6,974 nucleotides of DNA from an uncultured Actinomycetes bacterium (GTDB lineage Bacteria; Actinomycetota; Actinomycetes; Nanopelagicales; Nanopelagicaceae): positions 1 to 6,974 of the forward strand of contig CAIQXR010000303.1 of the NCBI GenBank assembly GCA_903875815.1. The letters run 5' to 3'. A model generated the notes under the pieces. It had not been told where the DNA came from, ran no database searches, and saw nothing but the letters and a program-made list of their open reading frames with translations. Made by a program: the position numbers and the translations under genes. Below are positions 1 to 5,774 of the stretch, in pieces. How positions within the stretch are numbered: the first letter of the stretch is position 1; each line of letters starts with the position of its first letter.

Positions 1-700
1 CGCCATCCAGTGAAGCAGCTTCTTCAATATCGGCCGGAATTCCCTTGATTGCTGCAGACAAAATAACCATTGTGAAGCCGGTGAAGCCCCAGATATAGAC
101 GACCATCAAGAAGAGGTTGTTCCATGGTGACCAGAGGAGAACGTGCTTGACGGGGAGGTGGAGCCAGATCGCGAGCTGACCGACGAGACCGGTCTGTGGT
201 CGGTTCTGCTCTTGGAAGGAGTACATCAAGTTCCAGATCAATGATCCACCGACGAAGGAGATCGCCATCGGCATAAAGATGAGAGTCTTAGCGATTGCTT
301 CACGCTTCATCTTGTTGAGCATGGTCGCAAGAGTTAATCCCAATGCAGTAACGATGACTGGGCAGATCGCAACCCAGGCGATGGTGTTAATAAAGGAGAG
401 GCGAATTTCTGGATCTTTGAATGCGAGTGTGTAGTTCTGAAGACCAACCCACTTGGAAGAGTCAGCGTTCTTAAAAGATTCGATGAAAGTTTGTACGGCT
501 GGGACGCCGAGGCCAGTGATGACGAGGATAAGTGCTGGTACTAGGAAGAGAGTTAGCGCGAGCCAATTCTGCTTCTTACCTTTAATGCGGGCGCCTGCTG
601 CGAATGCGATTCCATAAAAGCCAAAGAAGATGGCAAGTACGGTGATGATCTGCAGAATCTTGGGCCACGAGCTACTAAATAAACTCGACCAAGTAACCAC
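1..700 (-). CDS. aglF: Alpha-glucoside ABC transporter permease, AglF-like (partial, C-terminus off left edge)
   Basis: Inner-membrane permease of a binding-protein-dependent sugar importer (MalF/AglF family); with a second permease and an ATPase it forms the channel for sugar delivered by the neighbouring binding protein. 233 codons are visible. Hydrophobic segments lie at about residues 14-36, 46-68, 103-127, 139-160 and 190-216. The segment 'IFMPMAISFVGGSLIW' (141-156) and 'VILSAAIKGIPADIEEAASL' (212-231) are typical of AglF proteins. The window ends inside the EAA loop (E227-A228-A229, then D232-G233), the cytoplasmic ATPase-docking motif. The start is GTG at 700: an in-frame TAG lies only three codons upstream (712-710), and a weak TAGG ribosome site sits 8 nt before it. 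It is separated from the binding-protein gene by a terminator. The AglF assignment is by recalled motif similarity; another CUT1 sugar permease is possible. Confidence 0.9.
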   Translation of the reverse strand, partial: MVTWSSLFSSSWPKILQIITVLAIFFGFYGIAFAAGARIKGKKQNWLALTLFLVPALILVITGLGVPAVQTFIESFKNADSSKWVGLQNYTLAFKDPEIRLSFINTIAWVAICPVIVTALGLTLATMLNKMKREAIAKTLIFMPMAISFVGGSLIWNLMYSFQEQNRPQTGLVGQLAIWLHLPVKHVLLWSPWNNLFLMVVYIWGFTGFTMVILSAAIKGIPADIEEAASLDG

Positions 701-728
701 GGAGTTGGCCTACTTTCTCTTAACAATC

Positions 729-758
729 AATATTGGGGCAATTCAATATGGGCAATTC
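729..758. repeat. Tandem near-duplicate 16/14-bp repeat in permease leader
   Basis: Two adjacent copies, AATATTGGGGCAATTC (729-744) and AATATGGGCAATTC (745-758), differ only by loss of two bases (one T, one G). They lie 29-58 bp upstream of the permease start, so they would be in its 5' untranslated leader or promoter. The first copy contains the palindrome CAATATTG (728-735). It could be a repeated protein-binding site or a chance slippage duplication; function is unknown. Confidence 0.6.
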
Positions 759-796
759 GTGAAGCAAAAAATTGTGGAGCGGTAAAGCAATACCTG

Positions 797-826
797 ATTC
801 TAATATGAAAACCGGGGCCTACCCAA
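797..826 (-). promoter_or_regulatory. Candidate promoter for permease gene, overlapping the upstream terminator
   Basis: On the minus strand TAGAAT (802-797) matches five of six positions of a sigma-70-type -10 box. TTGGGT (826-821) sits 18 bp upstream as a weak -35, inside the loop and right arm of the terminator that closes the binding-protein gene. This would give the permease its own start point and a leader of about 90 nt holding the 729-758 repeat. It is judged by consensus only. Confidence 0.25.
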
Positions 827-840
827 TAGGTAGACCCCGG
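803..840 (-). terminator. Intrinsic terminator after the binding-protein gene
   Basis: Arms at 829-840 and 812-823 with a 5-nt loop (824-828). Read on the minus strand the 12-bp stem is complete, with one U-G wobble, followed at once by TTTTC and an AT-rich tract. On the plus strand the wobble becomes a C/A mismatch, which supports minus-strand use. It starts 44 nt after the stop of the binding-protein gene. It probably lets the binding protein be made in excess over the permeases, with partial read-through. Confidence 0.85.
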
Positions 841-883
841 CTTCTTTACTACTAGTTGTTGCTAGTTATCTGCAGAAACTGGA

Positions 884-2191
884 TTACCAGTTTGTGTCGA
901 TAGCCGCTGCAACGTCCTTCATTGACTTACCTTCAGCGAAGTACTTAGTGATTTCCTTCCAGAAAGCACCGTTTACAGCTGTTGGCATCAAGTCAGAAGC
1001 ATCGAACACGATCGCACCAGACTTAGCCTGGAGTGACTGTGCTACGACCTTGAGGACTGGATCTGTGTAAGCAGATAGTGGAACACCATTGTTAGCTGAT
1101 GTCCAACCACCGAGCTTTGCGCGCTCTGTTGCATAAACAGGTGAAGAGAAGTAATCCTGGACTGCGCCTACTTCTGGCTTCTTTGAGAATGCAACTGGGA
1201 ACTCGCCAGCACCTTCGATTGGCTTACCAAACTTGGTGTTGGTTGGTGGGAGGTAGAAAGCGTTTGCATCGCCGGAAGGACCGAATGTGGTACCTGCTGG
1301 GAACATTGAGGAGTAGAACGAAGCCTGCTGAAGCATGCCGCATGTTCCGTCCTTGAGTCCTGGTACGCCTGCATCCTGGAACTTACGTGTTGCTACAGAC
1401 TGAAGATCTCCGACCTGATCCTTTGTTCCCAACCAAGCTGAAAGCTTGTTGAGTTCACCGAGGATCTGAGGTGATGAGAACTTGAGCTTGCCCTGCCACC
1501 ACTGGTTGTAAAGATCTGGACCGAGATCGCGAAGTACGAGCTCTTCTGTCCAGTCAGTTGCTGGCCAACCTGTTGCTGCGCCTGATTCAATACCGGCACA
1601 CCATGGTGTTACGCCTGCAGCCTTGAACTTCGCTGCAACAGCTGTCATTTCATCCCAAGTTGTTGGGATCTTTACACCAAGCTTGGTGAACTGTGCAGGT
1701 GAGTACCAAACGAGTGACTTAGATGATGCACCGAAAGGTGAACCGTAGACCTTGCCACCAACGGTGGTGAATGTCTTCCAAGCTGGGTTGTAGTACTTGT
1801 CAATGTTTGAGAGAACCTTTGCGGTTACTGGAACAGCCTTACCGGTTGCAACCATTGTTGCAACAAGACCTGGCTGAGGGATGATTGCGATATCAGGTGC
1901 GTTTCCGCCCTTAACGCGAACAGGAAGAAGGGTTTCGAACTGGTCGGTACCTTCGTAAGCAATCTTGATACCTGTGCAAGCTGTGAAGTGTGCGAAGACA
2001 CCTGTCATAACTGTTGCTTCAGGATCGCGGATACCTGCGAATACCTTCACTGTTGGGTGGTTAGCAAATGAACCGAACTGCTTGAAATCAGCGCAGTTTG
2101 GAGCAGCTGCTGTAGCACCTGTTGTTGAGAGAACTGTTGCAGCAAGTGCAACAACTCCTGCAACCACTGTGAGCTTCAAAGTCTTTTTCAT
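884..2191 (-). CDS. aglE: Secreted alpha-glucoside-type ABC transporter substrate-binding protein, AglE-like
   Basis: 435-aa extracytoplasmic sugar-binding protein that captures the sugar and docks it on the permease pair. Residues 1-30 form a Sec signal peptide (KK, hydrophobic core 8-21, cleavage near the ATA/AAA run 26-30). There is no lipobox: C33 is preceded by A-P-N. Family-like stretches are 'AYEGTDQFETLLPVRVKGGN' (78-97), 'PDIAIIPQPGL' (99-109), 'WYSPAQF' (162-168) and 'TPWCAGIESGAATGWPATDW' (195-214). Four cysteines (33, 72, 198, 284) could form two disulfides, likely 33-72 and 198-284. The start is ATG 2191, with AAAAGG 4 nt upstream and the signal peptide directly after it. The frame stays open upstream to 2506, but that part crosses a terminator and the previous gene's end, so it is not coding. 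The true substrate cannot be read from sequence; maltose, trehalose, sucrose or other glucosides are possible. Confidence 0.92.
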   Translation of the reverse strand: MKKTLKLTVVAGVVALAATVLSTTGATAAAPNCADFKQFGSFANHPTVKVFAGIRDPEATVMTGVFAHFTACTGIKIAYEGTDQFETLLPVRVKGGNAPDIAIIPQPGLVATMVATGKAVPVTAKVLSNIDKYYNPAWKTFTTVGGKVYGSPFGASSKSLVWYSPAQFTKLGVKIPTTWDEMTAVAAKFKAAGVTPWCAGIESGAATGWPATDWTEELVLRDLGPDLYNQWWQGKLKFSSPQILGELNKLSAWLGTKDQVGDLQSVATRKFQDAGVPGLKDGTCGMLQQASFYSSMFPAGTTFGPSGDANAFYLPPTNTKFGKPIEGAGEFPVAFSKKPEVGAVQDYFSSPVYATERAKLGGWTSANNGVPLSAYTDPVLKVVAQSLQAKSGAIVFDASDLMPTAVNGAFWKEITKYFAEGKSMKDVAAAIDTNW

Positions 2192-2195
2192 GTGA

Positions 2196-2201
2196 CCTTT
2201 T
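2196..2201 (-). promoter_or_regulatory. Ribosome-binding site fixing the binding-protein start
   Basis: AAAAGG on the minus strand, 4 nt before ATG 2191. It supports this start over any in-frame codon further upstream. Confidence 0.65.
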
Positions 2202-2223
2202 CTTTCAGAGGGTGTCGGTGGCC

Positions 2224-2243
2224 CAAATTCCCCATGGAATTTG
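2224..2243. promoter_or_regulatory. Perfect 8-bp-arm palindrome (possible operator) before the binding-protein gene
   Basis: CAAATTCC (2224-2231), 4-bp spacer CCAT, GGAATTTG (2236-2243). It lies 33-52 bp upstream of the binding-protein ATG. The 20-bp span fits a dimeric helix-turn-helix repressor such as a LacI-family sugar regulator, but no regulator gene is in the window. It could instead be a small leader hairpin in the mRNA. Confidence 0.45.
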
Positions 2244-2305
2244 ATCCCCACCAGTAAGTCGAATTCTTCGCGTTCAAGGGGCTGGACGCAAGGGAAAATG
2301 GGGAA

Positions 2306-2326
2306 ATTAGATAACAGGCTGATAAC
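2306..2326 (-). promoter_or_regulatory. Candidate promoter -10 with GATAAC direct repeat, binding-protein gene
   Basis: On the minus strand TCTAAT (2311-2306) matches five of six -10 positions. No good -35 is visible at 16-18 bp. GATAAC occurs twice on the plus strand, at 2310-2315 and 2321-2326, with an 11-bp period (about one helical turn), the first copy overlapping the -10. A start here would give a leader of roughly 108 nt. The gene is expected to have its own promoter because a terminator lies just upstream. Confidence 0.3.
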
Positions 2327-2384
2327 GATTCTGGCGTTGGCGGGGGCGGTAATTGTGACCCCGTTCAAGGCTGAGAGTGAGCGC

Positions 2385-2416
2385 AAAAAAAGCCCCCAGC
2401 CGGAGGGACTGGGGGC
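2385..2416 (-). terminator. Strong intrinsic terminator after the beta-glucosidase gene
   Basis: Minus-strand stem GCCCCCAG (2416-2409) and CTGGGGGC (2399-2392), 9-nt loop, followed by seven T (2391-2385). It is a textbook rho-independent terminator starting 38 nt after the beta-glucosidase stop. It ends the glucosidase transcript and insulates the binding-protein promoter. Confidence 0.93.
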
Positions 2417-2433
2417 AAAACTCTGGATGGAGG

Positions 2434-2468
2434 CTAGTGGCCAGTGGCTAGTGGCTAGTGGCCAGTGA
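2434..2468. repeat. Five tandem 7-bp units across the beta-glucosidase stop codon
   Basis: Plus-strand units CTAGTGG, CCAGTGG, CTAGTGG, CTAGTGG and CCAGTGA run without gaps from 2434 to 2468. The last two units lie in the final codons of the beta-glucosidase (its TAG is 2457-2455); the others lie between the stop and the terminator. Because 7 is not a multiple of 3, changes in copy number there would shift frames, but each CTAGTGG unit carries a TAG on the minus strand. It may be a slippage microsatellite at a gene end; no function is evident. Confidence 0.85.
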
Positions 2469-3837
2469 CCGTAGCCCCGTTTGAGGCGATCACCTGCGAG
2501 TACCACTTCGCTGAGTCTTTGAGGGTCCGCTTTTGGGTGGCGTAGTCGACATGGACCATGCCAAAGCGCTTCTCATATCCCATCGCCCATTCGTAGTTGT
2601 CCATGAGCGACCATTGGTAATAGCCCTTCACTGGCGCACCTTCAGCAATTGCTTCTGACACTGCATTGAGATGCTTATTTAAATAGGAGATGCGGCGATC
2701 ATCTTTCACATTTCCGTCTGCATCAGGTTGCTCGGGATAGGCACAGCCATTTTCGGTAATGTAGAAATCGGGGCAGCGCTCGCCGAGTTCGCGCTTCCAG
2801 CGAAGCAAGAGATTTTTCAGGCCATGTGGAGTAATTGGCCATCCCATATCGGTGAGTTCGCCTTCATGCTTGGTATTAATTTTCAATCCAAAGAGTGCAG
2901 AGATGTCATACCAACCTTCAGCGTCTGGCTCGGCAATGCCAATGCGTTGGTCGTTGTAGAAGTTGAGACCAACAAAATCATTCTTGATTGAAGCAAGTTC
3001 CATATCGCCCGGCAAGATGGCATCGGTGACTTCAGAACCGAATTCTTTGATGAGTACTTCTGGATATTTGCCGTGGAAGAAGGCATCGGTCCACCAACGA
3101 TTTCCTTGGGCATCCATGACATCGGCAGCGTGAACTAACTCAGGATTGTTGAGATCATCGGGAACATAATTTGATTGGTTAATAACTGGTCCAATCTTCA
3201 GATCGGAGCGCACCTCTTTCATTACCTTCACAGAAGTGGCATGTGCCATCACAGTGTGATGGGCTACGCGAAATGCTTTCGCGCGATCTCTAAAACCTGG
3301 CGCAAAGACGCCAATTCCATAGCCAAGCCACGCTACACACCACGGTTCGTTAATAGGGGAGAAGTTCTTCACTCGATCGCCAAAGTGTTCCGCTACCGCG
3401 GCGGCATATTTTCCAAAGTCATCGACAATCTCTCGGTTCTCCCAGCCACCCTTTTCCTGCAGTGCTTGTGGGAGATCCCAGTGATACAAGGTGACGAGTG
3501 GCTGAATCCCAGCTGCGATGAGGCCATTGATTAAGTTGTCGTAGAACTTAAATCCCTCTTCATTGCGAACGCCATCGCCATTGGGAAAGAGGCGCGACCA
3601 TGAGAGTGACATGCGATAGTGCTTGAGGCCAAGGCCTTTCATCATTGCGATATCAGATTCCCACAAGTGGAAGTGATCGCAAGCAACATCACCGGTATCA
3701 CCATTTGCAGTCTTGCCAGGTGTGTGACTGAAGGTGTCCCAGATACTTAAACCGCGGCCGCCTTCGCGCGCACCGCCTTCGATTTGATAAGCAGCTGTTG
3801 CTGCGCCCCATCGGAAATCACTTGGAAAATTAGCCAT
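2455..3837 (-). CDS. bglB: Cytoplasmic GH1 beta-glucosidase
   Basis: 460-aa glycoside hydrolase family 1 enzyme, full length for the family. It hydrolyses terminal beta-glucosides such as cellobiose, with retention of configuration. N-terminal signature 'FRWGAATAAYQIEGG' (8-22), H119-W120-D121, acid/base E164 in 'INEP' (162-165), nucleophile E362 in 'YITENG' (359-364), Y294 in 'LNFYND', and the C-terminal 'QWSLMDNYEWAMGYEKRFGM' (408-427) with W409, E416 and W417 of the sugar site. No signal peptide. The start is ATG 3837, with GGAAAG 8 nt upstream and the family N-terminus directly after it. The in-frame ATG at 3858 would add seven residues but has no ribosome site. It lies 49 nt after the alpha-glucosidase stop, probably co-transcribed. 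The start sits in a 14-bp inverted repeat. Beta-galactosidase or 6-phospho activity cannot be ruled out, but no phosphotransferase genes are near. The symbol is family-level only. Confidence 0.93.
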   Translation of the reverse strand: MANFPSDFRWGAATAAYQIEGGAREGGRGLSIWDTFSHTPGKTANGDTGDVACDHFHLWESDIAMMKGLGLKHYRMSLSWSRLFPNGDGVRNEEGFKFYDNLINGLIAAGIQPLVTLYHWDLPQALQEKGGWENREIVDDFGKYAAAVAEHFGDRVKNFSPINEPWCVAWLGYGIGVFAPGFRDRAKAFRVAHHTVMAHATSVKVMKEVRSDLKIGPVINQSNYVPDDLNNPELVHAADVMDAQGNRWWTDAFFHGKYPEVLIKEFGSEVTDAILPGDMELASIKNDFVGLNFYNDQRIGIAEPDAEGWYDISALFGLKINTKHEGELTDMGWPITPHGLKNLLLRWKRELGERCPDFYITENGCAYPEQPDADGNVKDDRRISYLNKHLNAVSEAIAEGAPVKGYYQWSLMDNYEWAMGYEKRFGMVHVDYATQKRTLKDSAKWYSQVIASNGATVTGH

Positions 3838-3866
3838 GGTGCGATCTTTCCACACCATGGCTAATT
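3828..3866 (-). promoter_or_regulatory. 14-bp inverted repeat enclosing the beta-glucosidase start, ribosome site in loop
   Basis: Perfect arms AATTAGCCATGGTG (3828-3841) and CACCATGGCTAATT (3853-3866) around an 11-nt loop (3842-3852). In the mRNA the ATG at 3837 is in the 3' arm and the GGAAAG ribosome site (3851-3846) is wholly in the loop. Each arm also contains the small palindrome CCATGG. It could be a translation-controlling hairpin or a dimeric operator inside the operon. It is not a normal terminator: the stem is AT-rich at its base and lies over coding sequence. Confidence 0.8.
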
Positions 3867-3886
3867 AGTACTAGCAAATTACAGAA

Positions 3887-5590
3887 CTACTTGATCATCA
3901 TCCAGACTGTTGTTGCCTTAGGCAATTTGCGGCCAGGCTTGAGTGGTCCGCTGGTGCAGAGAATTTCGCCCTCTGGCAGTTTGTAGTCAGCGCCGCGGAA
4001 GTTAGTGATAGATGTCCAACCATTCGGGCGACGATAGTGAACAACTTCTGCACTCGTTGTCTTAACCCACTCGAGCTCTTCCGCTGTCTGTAACTTCTTG
4101 CGAAGCTTCAGCGCCGTCTTGTACATCGCCAAAGTGGAGTCTTTCTTCTTTGCTTCCACTTCTACCGAGTGCTCGCCAAACCAGTTTGGTTGCGGCAAGT
4201 GTGCAATTCCGGTACCAAAACCGAAGGAGCTACCGTTCTTGGTCCACGGAAGTGGAACACGGCATCCATCGCGGCCCTTTTCAGTGTGAATAACGGCGAC
4301 GCCTTGGATCGTCTTGCGCTCCTTCTTAAAGAAGACCGGTTGCTTCTTGACGACGATATTGCGTGCCCAGTTAGGGTCTTGCAGATCTTCGTGCTTTAAA
4401 TCTTCGACTTCGCGCAAGCCAAGCTCTTCGCCTTGATAGATATAGGTGCAGCCAGGAAGGCCCATCAACATCAAGATCGCTGCGCGATGGCGCTGTAATC
4501 CAAGTTCGATATCGAGCTTCTTCGATTTTCCATCGGAGAGCAACCACTGATTGAGATCAGTTCCATCAGGTAGGCCGTACTTGGTGGCGGTACGAACTCG
4601 GTCGTGATTGTTAAGAACCCAGGTAGATGAAGAACCCATGCCCTTGGCGAGCTTCAAGTTCTCATCAATGGTCTTTTTAAATGGCGCTGCTTTGAAATCC
4701 AAGTTCAACATATCGAAGTTGAAAGCCTGTCCGAGTTCATCGGGACGCGCATAAAGCATTCGGCGCGAGGCAACAACATAGGCCTCAGCCACTGCCACGC
4801 GAGGTGGGTTATATTGATTAAAGAGCTTGCGCCATTCGCGGTAGATCTCGTGAACGTCATTGCGATCGAAGAGAATATCGGTGCCCTTGGTACCGACTTT
4901 GAAGGAGTCGATGCCAGGGTAGGAAGAGTTGATGCGCTTCATATCCTTTTTGAGTGCGTGAGCTACATCGATGCGGAAGCCATCGACGCCGCGATCAGAC
5001 CAGAACTTCAGAGTCTTAATGAAGTCGAGTTGAACTTCGCGGTTATCCCAATTAAAGTCTGGCTGTTCTGGTGCAAAGAGATGCAGGTACCACTGACCCG
5101 GAGTTCCATCAGGATTGTTGGTGCGGGTCCATGCCGATGGCGCAAAGTGCGACACCCAGTCATTAGGTGGCAGTTCGCCATTCTTGCCTTTGCCATCGCG
5201 GAAGATATAGCGATCGCGTTCTTTAGATCCTGGCTTAGAGGCGAGGGCCTCTTTAAACCAGATGTGATGGTCGGATGAGTGATTCGGAACAATATCGACG
5301 AAAACGTTGATGCCAGCTTTATGGAGCGCCTTGAGCATCTTGTCGAAATCTTTAAGTGAGCCTAACTTTGGATCGACATTGCGATAGTCCGCAACGTCAT
5401 ATCCACCATCAGCTAATTCCGATGGATAGAAGGGACTTAGCCAGACTGCGTCTAGGCTCAATGATTTGAGGTACTCGACTTTTGATGTGATGCCGTTGAT
5501 ATCGCCCAGGCCATCGCCATTGGAATCCTTGAAGGAGCGGGGATAGATCTGATAAATCGCGGCTTGGCGCCACCAATTGGCATCGGTCAT
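3887..5590 (-). CDS. aglA: Cytoplasmic GH13 alpha-glucosidase (oligo-1,6-glucosidase type)
   Basis: 567-aa alpha-amylase-superfamily exo-glucosidase that releases glucose from the non-reducing end of alpha-glucosides. N-terminal 'WWRQAAIYQIYPRSF' (6-20) and 'DSNGDGLGDINGI' (22-34); conserved region I 'VDIVPNHS' (98-105, D99, N103, H104); region II 'GVDGFRIDVAH' (201-211) with nucleophile D208; region III 'VAVAEAYV' (265-272) with acid/base E269; region IV 'VLNNHD' (325-330) with D330; then 'YIYQGEELGL' (383-392) and a C-terminal beta domain. All catalytic residues are present and there is no signal peptide. V209 after the nucleophile is the residue linked in yeast isomaltase-type enzymes to alpha-1,6 cleavage, but actinobacterial relatives with this motif may prefer alpha-1,4. 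The start is ATG 5590, with AAGGAG 6 nt before it. It is the first gene of the glucosidase unit, and AglA-type enzymes commonly sit next to AglEFG transporters. Confidence 0.93.
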   Translation of the reverse strand: MTDANWWRQAAIYQIYPRSFKDSNGDGLGDINGITSKVEYLKSLSLDAVWLSPFYPSELADGGYDVADYRNVDPKLGSLKDFDKMLKALHKAGINVFVDIVPNHSSDHHIWFKEALASKPGSKERDRYIFRDGKGKNGELPPNDWVSHFAPSAWTRTNNPDGTPGQWYLHLFAPEQPDFNWDNREVQLDFIKTLKFWSDRGVDGFRIDVAHALKKDMKRINSSYPGIDSFKVGTKGTDILFDRNDVHEIYREWRKLFNQYNPPRVAVAEAYVVASRRMLYARPDELGQAFNFDMLNLDFKAAPFKKTIDENLKLAKGMGSSSTWVLNNHDRVRTATKYGLPDGTDLNQWLLSDGKSKKLDIELGLQRHRAAILMLMGLPGCTYIYQGEELGLREVEDLKHEDLQDPNWARNIVVKKQPVFFKKERKTIQGVAVIHTEKGRDGCRVPLPWTKNGSSFGFGTGIAHLPQPNWFGEHSVEVEAKKKDSTLAMYKTALKLRKKLQTAEELEWVKTTSAEVVHYRRPNGWTSITNFRGADYKLPEGEILCTSGPLKPGRKLPKATTVWMMIK

Positions 5591-5596
5591 TTATAG

Positions 5597-5602
5597 CTCC
5601 TT
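5597..5602 (-). promoter_or_regulatory. Strong ribosome-binding site of the alpha-glucosidase
   Basis: AAGGAG on the minus strand, 6 nt before ATG 5590: ideal sequence and spacing, the strongest ribosome site in the window. Confidence 0.85.
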
Positions 5603-5727
5603 GGATTGAAATGCTGGCAGATTTCGCAGAGTTTATTGCTTCACCCAAGCCATGTCGCTCAAACGCCCCAATGAACATACTTGGAGTCCATAAATTCATC
5701 TATTTAGGGGCGAGCTTCACAGGTAGA

Positions 5728-5750
5728 GTTCCGACTACGCGAGGGGGTAT
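5728..5750 (+). promoter_or_regulatory. Weak candidate SigB/SigF-like promoter for the surface-protein gene
   Basis: GTTC (5728-5731) and GGGTAT (5745-5750) resemble the GTTT...GGGTAT pattern of actinobacterial stress-type sigma factors. The 13-bp spacer is a little short and the -35 has one mismatch. A start near 5757 would leave an 18-nt leader containing the GGGGAT ribosome site. Speculative. Confidence 0.2.
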
Positions 5751-5774
5751 CCCTTACTTTTCTAATGGGGATCC

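Larger units (their letters stand above)
5591..5774. promoter_or_regulatory. Divergent intergenic region with promoters in both directions
   Basis: 184 bp between two diverging starts, so it must hold a promoter for each unless transcription comes from further away. Minus-strand candidate: TTGAGC (5662-5657) and AATAAA (5637-5632), with a long 19-bp spacer, giving a leader of about 35 nt for the alpha-glucosidase. Plus-strand candidate: GGGTAT (5745-5750) just before the surface-protein gene. Neither is a strong sigma-70 match. No convincing long palindrome was found here. Confidence 0.4.

Noticed and set aside
1598..1609. 12-bp perfect palindrome ACACCATGGTGT inside the binding-protein gene
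   Set aside because: It is fully explained by the conserved codons for Thr-Pro-Trp-Cys; a coincidence of coding.
2192..2506. Upstream in-frame extension of the binding-protein reading frame to an ATG at 2506
   Set aside because: It crosses the heptamer repeat, the beta-glucosidase stop and a strong terminator. The encoded residues look like translated repeat, and a good ribosome site plus a signal peptide begin at 2191.
3175..3534. Plus-strand open frame of 119 codons opposite the beta-glucosidase
   Set aside because: Antisense to conserved GH1 sequence with no recognisable product.
3838..3858. Seven-residue N-terminal extension of the beta-glucosidase from ATG 3858
   Set aside because: No ribosome site precedes it, and the GH1 N-terminus starts right after ATG 3837, which has one.
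4814..5278. Plus-strand open frame of 154 codons opposite the alpha-glucosidase
   Set aside because: It is antisense to conserved GH13 motifs and has no recognisable domain; a shadow of the real gene.
5608..5625. GAAAT...ATTTC inverted repeat near the alpha-glucosidase ribosome site
   Set aside because: Only 5-bp arms around 8 bp; too weak to call an operator.
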